Assembly: GCA_025997755.1 (NCBI GenBank) | Contig: BNVA01000006.1 | Span: 1 to 36,893, forward strand | Reading direction: 5' to 3' | DNA: 36,893 nucleotides | Origin: Spirochaetia bacterium | Lineage (GTDB): Bacteria; Spirochaetota; Spirochaetia; Treponematales; Breznakiellaceae | In this document: positions 1-8,247 of the stretch, one piece after another | Layout: every line of letters starts with the position of its first letter | Numbering within the stretch: the first letter of the stretch is position 1 | Made by a program: the position numbers and the translations under genes | Notes under the pieces: model-generated | Databases searched by the model: none | What the model was told of the DNA's origin: nothing | Seen by the model: only the letters and a program-made list of their open reading frames with translations

Positions 1-959
1 CCCAGCACATCGGTTGCCTTAATTTGAAAGTCCTCATATTTTAAGATTATAGGATTTTCGCCGTCCTTTTTTGCATTATCTTCATCGTAAGTTATATAGA
101 TGTCAGGGGTATTGGGGTCATCGTCATTATCCCATGGCACACTATCTGTCCCTGCAAGGTTATCAGGTTCGTAAGCGAATCTTGTGGGAATTGCCAGACG
201 CTTTTCAAAAACACCGGAGCCGTCCGCCTTTTGAAACGTGATTTCTTTAAAAGGACGGGCGGGAGCATCCGCCCACTTTGCTACCGCTATAACATTAGCT
301 GTTATAGCATCGTTAAGGGTTAGTTCATAAGCGCCGTAAGAATCCGGGTATGCGGGATATATTTCCCACCCTATGAATGTGTGATAATCCCACTCGGGCT
401 GTCTACCGACGTATTTGTGCTCTACACCGTCTTCGTCAATTGCGGAAGAGCCGGGGAAGTAGGGCAGGGTTGCCGTAGGCGCTACTGGCTCAACCGCGTC
501 TTCTTCGGGCAGGAAGTTTTCAGCGTCCGGATCGCCGCTATCCCGGAGTGCGGTATAATTCTCCCATGCCGCTAAGAGCAGCTTATACTTTCTTACAGCT
601 TCGTCGTACTCTAATTTTTCAGCCGCGTTGTAAACGGCTTTTATTGTTGCAGGTGTTACACCCAAGTTAATACGGTAATTTGTATATGGATCGTCCTCCA
701 TTGCGGGTGCGCCGCCGGGGTAAAATACATCTTCCCAGCCGTTTTTGAATGTAATTATATAATCTGATGGTTTGGTGTCTATCGGTTTGAAATCGGTAGC
801 GTTTTCCTCATAATTTGGCGCGTCGGCTCTACAGGTTACGAACACCAGTGATAGACCTGTGAACAGGGCTATTCCGGCTATAACGGCGGCTAAAGTGCCA
901 GTTATACGCTGCTTTTTGCTAATTTTGGAGAGGGCGCTATAACCCCCCCCCCCCCGCAT
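1..959 (-). CDS. Exported (lipo)protein with InlB B-repeat-like module, phase-variable 5' end, partial
   Basis: The minus frame is open from an ATG at 959 to the left edge (319 codons, no stop), so the C-terminus is outside the window. Residues about 11-18 are Lys/Arg-rich (SKISKKQR), then a hydrophobic stretch at about 19-42 ends in VTC at Cys43. This looks like a signal peptide or lipoprotein signal, though Thr at -1 is a poor lipobox. Around residues 160-225 the pattern FIGW followed by AKW resembles the Listeria-Bacteroides (InlB B) repeat found in surface proteins. The start lies on a 13-G tract. The better start by ribosome binding is ATG 973-971, six bases after AAAGGAG, but with 13 G it is out of frame and ends after 23 codons. 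It would be in frame with 11 or 14 G. With 13 G the in-frame ATG is 959-957, which is poorly spaced from that site. Function unknown; surface location is inferred. Confidence 0.7.
   Translation of the reverse strand, partial: MRGGGGYSALSKISKKQRITGTLAAVIAGIALFTGLSLVFVTCRADAPNYEENATDFKPIDTKPSDYIITFKNGWEDVFYPGGAPAMEDDPYTNYRINLGVTPATIKAVYNAAEKLEYDEAVRKYKLLLAAWENYTALRDSGDPDAENFLPEEDAVEPVAPTATLPYFPGSSAIDEDGVEHKYVGRQPEWDYHTFIGWEIYPAYPDSYGAYELTLNDAITANVIAVAKWADAPARPFKEITFQKADGSGVFEKRLAIPTRFAYEPDNLAGTDSVPWDNDDDPNTPDIYITYDEDNAKKDGENPIILKYEDFQIKATDVL
943..955. repeat. Homopolymeric G13 tract (minus strand), probable phase-variation switch
   Basis: Thirteen consecutive C on the plus strand read as 13 G at codons 2-6 of the minus gene. 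On the minus strand the order is Shine-Dalgarno AAAGGAG, ATG (973), 14 bases, second ATG (959), C, G13, then the protein frame. A change of one base moves the protein frame between the two start codons or into the third frame. Poly-G tracts of this length are known slip-prone contingency sites, including in Treponema pallidum. Exact length in the population cannot be judged from one sequence. Confidence 0.8.
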
Positions 960-1037
960 TTTTTAATACTCATAAATTGCTCCTTTAAAATAAAAAATAT
1001 TGTTATGAAAATATACAACATTACCGGATAAAAGGGA

Positions 1038-1083
1038 AGAGAAATTTTTTAAGCTTCAATTTGTAGGTATTCTAAATTTCTCT
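1038..1083 (+). promoter_or_regulatory. Inverted repeat in trpR leader (attenuator-like hairpin or operator)
   Basis: AGAGAAATTT at 1038-1047 and AAATTTCTCT at 1074-1083 are perfect 10-base complements separated by 26 bases. The right arm runs into a pyrimidine-rich tract with a run of seven T (about 1084-1103) just before the trpR start at 1120. In plus-strand RNA this could fold into an A/U-rich hairpin followed by U-rich sequence, like an intrinsic terminator or attenuator. As DNA it could be an operator. The low GC content of the stem is the main reason for doubt. Confidence 0.4.
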
Positions 1084-1119
1084 CTTTTCTTTTTTTCCTT
1101 TTCACTCTAAACTATAACT

Positions 1120-1410
1120 ATGAACTTGACAGATACAGATCTTGCATACAATATAGGCGAATTGTCGGAAATACTGGCGAAAACAACGGATCAAAAGCTG
1201 ATAGACGGCTTTTTTACAGATATGTTTACCAGTGCGGAGAGGAAGGATATAGCGGCGCGCTGGGCGCTGTTAAAGGCTTTGAAAGAAAAAGTACCGCAGC
1301 GTAAAATAGCCCAAAAACTCGGGATTTCCCTTTGTAAAATAACGAGGGGATCCAAGGAGCTGCATAAACCGAATTCAACCCTTGCAAAAATGCTGCCTAC
1401 AACCCCTTAA
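1120..1410 (+). CDS. trpR: TrpR-family transcriptional repressor
   Basis: A 96-residue all-helical DNA-binding protein of Trp repressor size (E. coli TrpR is 108). The helix-turn-helix region at about 57-82 (PQRKIAQKLGIS, then KITRGSKEL) matches the TrpR signature ITRGSN-L. Arg47 and Arg76 align with the tryptophan-carboxylate contacts Arg54 and Arg84 of E. coli. E. coli Ser88 is replaced by Glu80, so the ligand may differ. By family it would bind an operator as a dimer with tryptophan as co-repressor. No trp biosynthesis genes are in the window, so its targets are unknown. No Shine-Dalgarno precedes the ATG; the upstream bases are AT-rich with possible -10 boxes very close, so the leader may be very short. 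It is separated from the next gene by 79 bases. Confidence 0.85.
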   Translation: MNLTDTDLAYNIGELSEILAKTTDQKLIDGFFTDMFTSAERKDIAARWALLKALKEKVPQRKIAQKLGISLCKITRGSKELHKPNSTLAKMLPTTP

Positions 1411-1489
1411 CACATTTAAGCGGTTGTTATACAATAAGAATAGCAGGTAAATAAGCCCCGCTAAAGACAGTAGAATATAGGGTTTTAAA

Positions 1490-2032
1490 ATGTTCAAAAT
1501 TATGCACGGCAAATATAAATTTTTAGCATGTTTTCTGTTGGCTGTAACAATTTTTACCGGCTGCGCCAGCAAGAAAATAAATAACTCAGACCCGTTAATT
1601 TATCAGGTCTTGCCAAACGCTGTCCCGCCGTACTCTACTATTGTTTCATTGGAAACAATAAGCAACAGGACTTGGCAGTTAAGTGAAATAATTATAGGTG
1701 AAGGTCAGACCACCCTTAACAGAGCCAAAATGTCCGATGCCGGCAAAGGCGGTTATTTTGTTTTGCAGTTCACGCCGGAAGGTATAAACGGCAGAGCCGC
1801 GCCCAACACATATTTTGCGCCCTATGCCGCACACGAAGGAAAGAGCATTTCGCTGCGTCCGATTACAGGAACTTTACATGCCACCGAGATAAATATAGGC
1901 GGACTTATGGAATCCGAATACTACTGGTACCTTCAAAGAATTAACCGGTGGGAATTAAGCGGTAATGTTTTGGAACTTTTTTTGACACCTGTTGCCGGAC
2001 AGAATATTGTCATGCGTTATACGATGCCATAG
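1490..2032 (+). CDS. META/HslJ-like domain lipoprotein
   Basis: 180 residues with a lipoprotein signal: a positive N-terminus, a hydrophobic core (FLACFLLAVTIF) and lipobox FTGC with acceptor Cys25. From about residue 58 the order NRTWQLSEI, LQFTPEGINGRA, SLRPITGTLHAT, the E-YWYLQRI helix and the LELFLTP strand matches a META (DUF306, HslJ) domain. The family's usual GCN--Y motif appears as PNTY. Such lipoproteins are envelope-located and often of unknown function; E. coli HslJ is linked to heat and novobiocin tolerance. The start at 1490 has a weak upstream AGGG; ATG 1502 (MHGKYKF) is an alternative. It is the first gene of a tightly packed series leading to gyrA, with only 6 bases before the next start. 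Confidence 0.75.
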   Translation: MFKIMHGKYKFLACFLLAVTIFTGCASKKINNSDPLIYQVLPNAVPPYSTIVSLETISNRTWQLSEIIIGEGQTTLNRAKMSDAGKGGYFVLQFTPEGINGRAAPNTYFAPYAAHEGKSISLRPITGTLHATEINIGGLMESEYYWYLQRINRWELSGNVLELFLTPVAGQNIVMRYTMP

Positions 2033-2038
2033 GTTTTT

Positions 2039-2521
2039 ATGTCTGTTGAAAACGCAAGAGAATATCTTAACAAATGGAATCGCGGAAAAGACATTATTGA
2101 AATGCCTACATCCACGGCGACTGTAGCGGATGCCGCTTCCTCGTTAGGCGTTATTCCGGCTAGAATCGCAAAAAGCATCTCGTTGAAAAACGGATCGTCT
2201 GTAATGATTGTAGTTGCGGCAGGTGATGTTAAAATTGACAATAAGAAATTTAAGGCGCAGTTTGGCTTTAAACCCTGTATGTTAAGTCCCGATGCCGCTT
2301 TTGCCGCTACAGGGTATAAAGTTGGCGGTGTATGCCCTTTCGGTATACCGGAAAATGTCGATGTTTATCTCGATATTTCTATGAAACGTTTTGAAACAGT
2401 ATTTCCCGCCTGCGGCAACGGGAATTCGTGCATAGAGCTTAACCTTGATGAGTTAAACGATTATTCACGGAATAAAGAATGGATAGATGTTTGTAAATCA
2501 ATACAGGAGGAAACATGTTAG
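2039..2521 (+). CDS. YbaK/ProX-type aminoacyl-tRNA deacylase
   Basis: 160 residues matching the YbaK / prolyl-tRNA synthetase-associated domain, which hydrolyses mischarged tRNAs such as Cys-tRNA(Pro) in the cytoplasm. Supporting motifs are TSTATVADAASSLGV near the N-terminus, the AKSISLK-G strand, KVGGVCPFGIP at about residue 94, and DISMKRFETVFPACGNGNS near the end. The Lys and the Gly-rich VGGVCPFG loop are the family's substrate-pocket features. It begins 6 bases after the lipoprotein stop and overlaps the cupin gene by 7 bases, so translation is probably coupled. The exact specificity (YbaK, ProX or EbsC type) cannot be read from the sequence. Confidence 0.85.
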   Translation: MSVENAREYLNKWNRGKDIIEMPTSTATVADAASSLGVIPARIAKSISLKNGSSVMIVVAAGDVKIDNKKFKAQFGFKPCMLSPDAAFAATGYKVGGVCPFGIPENVDVYLDISMKRFETVFPACGNGNSCIELNLDELNDYSRNKEWIDVCKSIQEETC

Positions 2522-2859
2522 TTCAAAAAAATCAGTTTTTAATTGAAACAAAAGAAAAAATGCGCGGCGGGGAAGGCGTTGTTACCATTAAACATCTTGC
2601 GCCTAACGAGACACTCCGCTCTAATTCAAGAATGATGGCAGAAATTACAATTCCGCCGGGCGCTTCAATAGGTTATCATCAACATGAAAAAGAAACCGAG
2701 TACTTTTTGTTTGTTTCCGGCAGCGGAACGTTAAACGACAACGGCAAGGATGTTCCTGTAAAATCAGGGGATGTTGCGATAACCGGAAACGGATCGTCGC
2801 ACAGTCTTACCAATACCGGTAAAAGAGACCTTGTAGTTCACGCGATTATTTTGATGTAA
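2515..2859 (+). CDS. Small single-domain cupin protein
   Basis: 114 residues forming one cupin beta-barrel. Motif 1 is visible as G-H55-x-H57-x4-E62 followed by Gly; motif 2 is GDVAITGNGSSH with His96. The His/His/Glu/His set suggests a bound divalent metal. The substrate cannot be assigned: such proteins can be isomerases, dioxygenases or sugar/ligand-binding sensors. A strong Shine-Dalgarno (AGGAGG) overlaps the end of the preceding deacylase gene, and gyrA starts 15 bases downstream. The position in a gyrA-headed series is not informative about substrate. Confidence 0.85.
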   Translation: MLVQKNQFLIETKEKMRGGEGVVTIKHLAPNETLRSNSRMMAEITIPPGASIGYHQHEKETEYFLFVSGSGTLNDNGKDVPVKSGDVAITGNGSSHSLTNTGKRDLVVHAIILM

Positions 2860-2874
2860 AAGGATTTTTGTTCC

Positions 2875-5508
2875 ATGGCAGAAGGCGAACCGATATTAAG
2901 CGGAAAGACAATTCCCGTAGCGATAGAAGATGAAGTAAAAACAGATTACCTAAACTACGCAATGTCCGTAATTGTATCGCGGGCTTTGCCGGATGTACGC
3001 GACGGGCTTAAACCGGTTCACAGGCGGCTTCTCTACGCTATGGACGTGCTGGGGCTTCATGCGCCGCAGACCACAAAAAAATGCGCCCGTATCGTCGGCG
3101 ATACGATGGGTAAATATCACCCGCACGGCGACTTGGCGTTATACGACGCATTGGTACGTATGGCGCAGAATTTTTCGCTGCGTTATCCGGTTGTTCACGG
3201 GCAGGGGAACTTCGGCAGCGTTGACGATGATCCGCCCGCCGCCATGCGTTATACGGAGGCAAAACTCTCGCGCATAGGCGATGAGATGCTCCTCGATCTA
3301 AAAAAAGATACTGTCAATTTTGTTCCGAACTTTGATGAGTCCGAACTTGAGCCTATGGTGCTGCCTGCGGCTGTTCCCAATCTTCTTATCAACGGTTCAA
3401 GCGGCATAGCGGTAGGCATGGCGACTAACATGGCGCCTCATAATCTTGTTGAGATTTGTTCTGCGGTCTGTGCTTACATTGATAATACTGAAATCACTAT
3501 TGATGAACTTTCAAAAATTGTAACGGGTCCCGACTTTCCTACAGGCGGAATTATTTTTGGACGCAGGGGCATAAAGGAATCGTATAAAACAGGACGCGGT
3601 AAACTCCTTATACGCGGACGTTTCAACATTGAAACTACAAAGAACGGAAAAGATCAGATTATTTTTACAGAAATACCTTACAAGGTTTCTAAAAAAGAAC
3701 TGCTCATAAGAATCGGACAGCTTATCCGTGATAAAGAAATAGACGGTATATCAAGTTTTAACGATGAATCCGACCGCGAAGGTATGCGTATTGTTATTGA
3801 ATTAAAAAAAGACGCGATTGTTAAAGTTGTATTAAATCAGCTTTTTGCGCAGACTGCATTGCAGACAACCTTTGGCATAATCAATCTTGCGCTGGTAAAC
3901 GGCAAGCCGCAGTGCCTTAATTTAAAAGAATTAGTTCATTACTTTGTAGAACACCGTGTTGAAGTTATTACAAGGCGTACGCAATTTGATCTAAAAAAAG
4001 CGGAAGCCCGCGAAAATATTTTAAACGGACTTATAATTACTCTTGCAAATATTGATGAGGTTGTAGCGCTTATAAAAGCATCGGTTGATATTGACAGTGC
4101 GAAAAATAATTTAAAAGATAGATTTTTGTATCCTGCCGCGAACGAAGAAAGCGCAAAGAGAATGCAGCCCCGCACAAAAGAAGAAATTGATGAGCGGGTA
4201 GAGGCTCAAGCTCAGGCTATTGTCGATATGCGTTTAGGGCGGCTTACCCATCTTGAAGTTGAAAAATTAGAAAAAGAACTTGAAGAAATAAAAACACAAA
4301 TACAATATTTAAAATCATTATTGGAAGATGATACTAAATTACGCGGTGTAATCAAAACAGAGACAAATAGTATAAGCGAACGGTACGGCGACAAAAGGCG
4401 TACGGAAATAGTAGACGGCGAGATCGAAAATATTGATATTGAGGACTTAATAAAAAAAGAGGAGATGATGATACTCATCTCTAATTTGGGTTATATAAAA
4501 CGTGTGCCTGTAACAGCTTACAAAAATCAAGGACGCGGCGGCAAGGGAATGATCAGCGCAAAATTAGCCGAAGATGATTTTGTAAAACAAATATTTGTTG
4601 CATCCACACATGAACACATTATGTTTATCACCAGCGAAGGCAAGGCATATTGGATGAAAGTACACGAGCTGCCGGAAGGTTCGCGTATATCCAAGGGGTC
4701 TCATATCAAGAGCCTATTAACAGTTTCGCCTAACGAAGAGATTACCGCTATTGTATCGTTCAAAGAATTCTCGGACGAAAATTATTTGTTTATGGGCACC
4801 GCCCGCGCCGTTGTAAAAAAAGTAAAAACCAGCGATTTCTCAAACGCAAAAACACGCGGCGTTATTGCAATAAAACTGGACGATGGCGACAAATTGGTAA
4901 GCGCACTTTTGACCGGCGGTAACGACGAGATTGTTTTGATTTCACGCAAGGCTCAGGCGCTGCGTACCAACGAGGAGCGGGTTAGGGCAATGGGACGCCA
5001 GACGCACGGCGTAATAGGAATGCGTTTAGATAGTGATGATGAACTTGCAGGAGTACTCCGCGTGAACAACAACGAAACAATGTTGTTATTGTCGGAATAC
5101 GGTTATGGTAAACGGGTTGCGTTTGACGAATTCTCGCTGCATGGACGCGGCACCGGCGGACAAAAGATATACACAGTAAGCGAAAAAACAGGAGATATTG
5201 TTGGCTGCGTGGCTGTTCTTGAAGATGAAGAAATAATGTGTATTACAAGTCAGGGAAAATCTATCAAGGTAACAGTTGACAGTATCCGCGTTATGGGACG
5301 CTCCGCTCAGGGTGTCCGAATCGTTAACATAGAAAAACCGGATTTCGTCGTAGGCGTAGACAGAATTGTAAGAGATGAATTACAGCAAATAGAAATAAAA
5401 GATGAAAGCAAAAAATCTAAAGAAGAAAACAAAGAAGAAAACGAGGAAGAAACGCTTGGACAAAATCCAAACGATGATGGGCCGTCTGCAAACGGTGAAT
5501 TATTTTAA
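2875..5508 (+). CDS. gyrA: DNA gyrase subunit A
   Basis: An 877-residue type IIA topoisomerase breakage-reunion subunit that introduces negative supercoils with GyrB and ATP. The winged-helix region holds the catalytic tyrosine Tyr126 in AAMRYTEA. The C-terminal beta-pinwheel carries the GyrA-box as QGRGGKG (about 552-558; usual form QRRGGKG), supporting gyrase rather than ParC. The C-terminus ends in an acidic low-complexity tail ([16 protein letters not shown]). In the quinolone-resistance region, E. coli Ser83 corresponds to Leu87, while Asp87 is kept as Asp91. A Shine-Dalgarno AAAGGAT precedes the ATG. gyrB is not adjacent; the next gene, addB, begins 3-6 bases after the stop. Confidence 0.97.
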   Translation: MAEGEPILSGKTIPVAIEDEVKTDYLNYAMSVIVSRALPDVRDGLKPVHRRLLYAMDVLGLHAPQTTKKCARIVGDTMGKYHPHGDLALYDALVRMAQNFSLRYPVVHGQGNFGSVDDDPPAAMRYTEAKLSRIGDEMLLDLKKDTVNFVPNFDESELEPMVLPAAVPNLLINGSSGIAVGMATNMAPHNLVEICSAVCAYIDNTEITIDELSKIVTGPDFPTGGIIFGRRGIKESYKTGRGKLLIRGRFNIETTKNGKDQIIFTEIPYKVSKKELLIRIGQLIRDKEIDGISSFNDESDREGMRIVIELKKDAIVKVVLNQLFAQTALQTTFGIINLALVNGKPQCLNLKELVHYFVEHRVEVITRRTQFDLKKAEARENILNGLIITLANIDEVVALIKASVDIDSAKNNLKDRFLYPAANEESAKRMQPRTKEEIDERVEAQAQAIVDMRLGRLTHLEVEKLEKELEEIKTQIQYLKSLLEDDTKLRGVIKTETNSISERYGDKRRTEIVDGEIENIDIEDLIKKEEMMILISNLGYIKRVPVTAYKNQGRGGKGMISAKLAEDDFVKQIFVASTHEHIMFITSEGKAYWMKVHELPEGSRISKGSHIKSLLTVSPNEEITAIVSFKEFSDENYLFMGTARAVVKKVKTSDFSNAKTRGVIAIKLDDGDKLVSALLTGGNDEIVLISRKAQALRTNEERVRAMGRQTHGVIGMRLDSDDELAGVLRVNNNETMLLLSEYGYGKRVAFDEFSLHGRGTGGQKIYTVSEKTGDIVGCVAVLEDEEIMCITSQGKSIKVTVDSIRVMGRSAQGVRIVNIEKPDFVVGVDRIVRDELQQIEIKDESKKSKEENKEENEEETLGQNPNDDGPSANGELF

Positions 5509-5514
5509 CACTTG

Positions 5515-8247
5515 ATGAATGAGATTTATGAAAAAATAAAAGACGAAATTCAAAATCGCCAAACTTATTTTGTTTTTCCAACTCAAAATGATGCAAGGCA
5601 ATGGGCGCGTAAATGCTGCATATTATGTAAAACTGTTCCGCTTAACAGGTTTATAGCGTTTGATAAATTTAAAGAGCAAATAGTAAGCGATCCTAACCAT
5701 AAAAAAAAGAATGTAACGCAGGAACTAAGGCTTTATTACACGTACGATTTTATACGCCGTAATGCGGAAGCGGTAAAAGCCATTGAAGAAAATAAAAAAC
5801 CGGAAAACGGGCTGCCGCTTCGATCTATTATTCCTCACAGGTATGCGGCACAGGGAACGATCTTTGCATCCTCTATAGCGGCGTTTCTTCCTTCCCTAAA
5901 TTATTGGGAAAGCAAAATGAGATTTTCCAGCATAGAATTTGATGATGAAGACAATGATTATTCCGTGATAAAAAATGATTACAACAATTTTTTAAACAAG
6001 AACAATTATTTTGAAAGCTCATGGGAAAAAATAAATATTGCCGGAACAGAAAAGAAATATATCATATTCTGCCCTGAGTTAATCGAAGAGTGGACGCTGT
6101 ACAAACATAATCTTACAGGTTTTGAATCAATAATTGAAACTGTAAGCCTAAAGGCAAAACAAAAAACGCCTGCACTGTATTTATTTGATTCTTCCCGTGC
6201 CGAATTACGCGCCTTAATTTTAAGAATACGCGCCCTGCACGAAAAGAAAAATATAGACTTTGAAGATATGGCGCTTTCCGTAACCGGCATTGAAACTTAC
6301 GAACCGTACATTCAACGGGAATTTAAACTTTATAACGTCCCCTTACACAGCCACTATGGAAAGCCTCTTGCCGATTACGAAATAGGCAGGTTTTTCTCTC
6401 TTATATCCGATTGTGTAAACAGCCGCTGGACATTTGATTCCGTAAAAGCGTTGTTATGCGATGCCTTTATCCCATGGAAGGACAGTGCGGCAAATCATGC
6501 TCTTGTAAATTTTGGAGTACAAAATAACTGTGTCTGCGGATACTTTAAAGAAAATAAATATATTGATGTATGGGAAAAATCGCTGCAAGATGAAAGATGC
6601 TATGAACTGCACCATTATTACACCGAATTAAAAAGAAAAGCTGCGGCTATAGTAAAATCTGCAGCATTTAAAGAGCTTGGCGTTCATTTTTTTGATTTTA
6701 GAAGAACGTTCTTTACAGTGGAAGTTGTTTCAAAAGAAACCGATGCAGTTCTATCACGATGTATTGATGAATTATATTCGCTAATCGAAATAGAAAAGAA
6801 ATTCCCGAATTTAAAAATAGAATCGCCTTTTAGTTTTTTCCTTTCACTCTTAAAGAAAAAACAGTACGTTCCAATACGCCCCGAAATAGGCGTTAATCTA
6901 TTCGATTATAAGATTGCCGCAGCTTCTCCGTTTAATTATCATTTTATTTTGAACGTAAACCAAAATAACGCATCCGTAATATATAGTCCGTTAAAATTTA
7001 TAAACCCGGAAAAAAGATCACTTCTAAAGATAGACGATATTCCGGCTATGGCGGATTTTTTTAACTCATACTCGGCAAGCTCGCTTATGGAAGATGTTTA
7101 TATAAGCGCGGCGTCGCATACATTTTCGCTCTGGTCTATACCCCATAGTTTTTTTACGGGCAGCACAATTAAAATTGACAAACTTGAGGAAGATTCATTT
7201 TCCCTTGAAAAATCATGGTGGGCAGATGGCGTTGTATTCCCGCAAACGTTGTTTCCTGTACAAAAAGACGGCTATCAAAATTGGAAGCGTATATTACAGT
7301 TAAAGAATAACAACAATAACTTGAAAGATAATACATTGTATAAAAAAGGAATAATGGACAGCGAAAATGGCAGCAGCCTAATTAAAGTTTCCGCCACCGA
7401 TCTTAATAAATTTTTTACCTGCCCAAAAAGCTGGTTTTATGAAAGAATCTGTAAAATAGAAAAAACTTATATGGAAGCCCGCTTGGCGGATGATGCAGCA
7501 TTGGGAAATGTATACCATAAAATTCTAAAGGATTTATTTGAGTATATAAAAAGCAAAGATAGTGTTTTTAAATCCGGTAATATCGAAGCATACAAAAGCT
7601 ATGCAGCAGCTATCACCAAGGAATATTACACCGATAAAAAAAATATCAGCACAGCCTTGATAGAACCTTTCTTTGTTCCATTAACAAAAAAGATCATAAA
7701 AACAATAACTGAGTATTTAAAAGTGGAGTGTGCGGAATTTGATAACTATGCCGTGGATAATCTTGAATATCGAATAAGTTATGAACAATACGGCATGATT
7801 TTTATAGGTTTTATAGACAGGATTTCTATATCCCCGCTTGGCGAACCATTGATTGTTGATTATAAATCGGGAAAGACACCTTCAAAATCATCCTGCATTG
7901 TTGATGAAACCGGAAGTTTAAATGATTTTCAAATTGCAATGTATGTAAAATTATACGAATCGGCGAGCGGAAAAAAAATCAAATATGCATCGTTTATCGA
8001 TCTTAGAAAAAAGAAACCCGTTTTTATTATTGCGGATGATAAATATAAAAAAGCCATTGGACGTGAAGATTTTGAAAAAACCCTTTGCGCTTTGGATAAC
8101 AGCTCGTCAATTTACCGGAACAGCATAGTTTCCGCCGATATTTCCGATGTCGGCGTTACTTTTAAAACCTGCGGCGATTGTATATATAAATATATTTGTC
8201 GGCATACATATATGCTGAATAAGTATGAGAGAAAAAATGAAGAATAA
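5515..8247 (+). CDS. addB: AddB-like PD-(D/E)XK nuclease with Fe-S staple
   Basis: About 910 residues. The C-terminal nuclease domain shows VDYKSGKT (Asp783, Lys785 counting from an in-frame TTG at 5512) and the following QIAMYVKLYE helix typical of RecB-type nucleases. Cys637 (FTCPKSWFYER) plus C887-x2-C890-x5-C896 near the C-terminus fits the four-cysteine 4Fe-4S staple of AddB. The N-terminus (FVFPTQNDARQW) shows no Walker A, unlike Bacillus AddB, and the protein is shorter than the usual 1100-1200 residues. With AddA it would resect double-strand breaks and degrade linear foreign DNA. Both TTG 5512 and ATG 5515 are possible starts; neither has a clear Shine-Dalgarno, suggesting coupling to gyrA. 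It overlaps addA by 23 bases. Confidence 0.85.
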   Translation: MNEIYEKIKDEIQNRQTYFVFPTQNDARQWARKCCILCKTVPLNRFIAFDKFKEQIVSDPNHKKKNVTQELRLYYTYDFIRRNAEAVKAIEENKKPENGLPLRSIIPHRYAAQGTIFASSIAAFLPSLNYWESKMRFSSIEFDDEDNDYSVIKNDYNNFLNKNNYFESSWEKINIAGTEKKYIIFCPELIEEWTLYKHNLTGFESIIETVSLKAKQKTPALYLFDSSRAELRALILRIRALHEKKNIDFEDMALSVTGIETYEPYIQREFKLYNVPLHSHYGKPLADYEIGRFFSLISDCVNSRWTFDSVKALLCDAFIPWKDSAANHALVNFGVQNNCVCGYFKENKYIDVWEKSLQDERCYELHHYYTELKRKAAAIVKSAAFKELGVHFFDFRRTFFTVEVVSKETDAVLSRCIDELYSLIEIEKKFPNLKIESPFSFFLSLLKKKQYVPIRPEIGVNLFDYKIAAASPFNYHFILNVNQNNASVIYSPLKFINPEKRSLLKIDDIPAMADFFNSYSASSLMEDVYISAASHTFSLWSIPHSFFTGSTIKIDKLEEDSFSLEKSWWADGVVFPQTLFPVQKDGYQNWKRILQLKNNNNNLKDNTLYKKGIMDSENGSSLIKVSATDLNKFFTCPKSWFYERICKIEKTYMEARLADDAALGNVYHKILKDLFEYIKSKDSVFKSGNIEAYKSYAAAITKEYYTDKKNISTALIEPFFVPLTKKIIKTITEYLKVECAEFDNYAVDNLEYRISYEQYGMIFIGFIDRISISPLGEPLIVDYKSGKTPSKSSCIVDETGSLNDFQIAMYVKLYESASGKKIKYASFIDLRKKKPVFIIADDKYKKAIGREDFEKTLCALDNSSSIYRNSIVSADISDVGVTFKTCGDCIYKYICRHTYMLNKYERKNEE

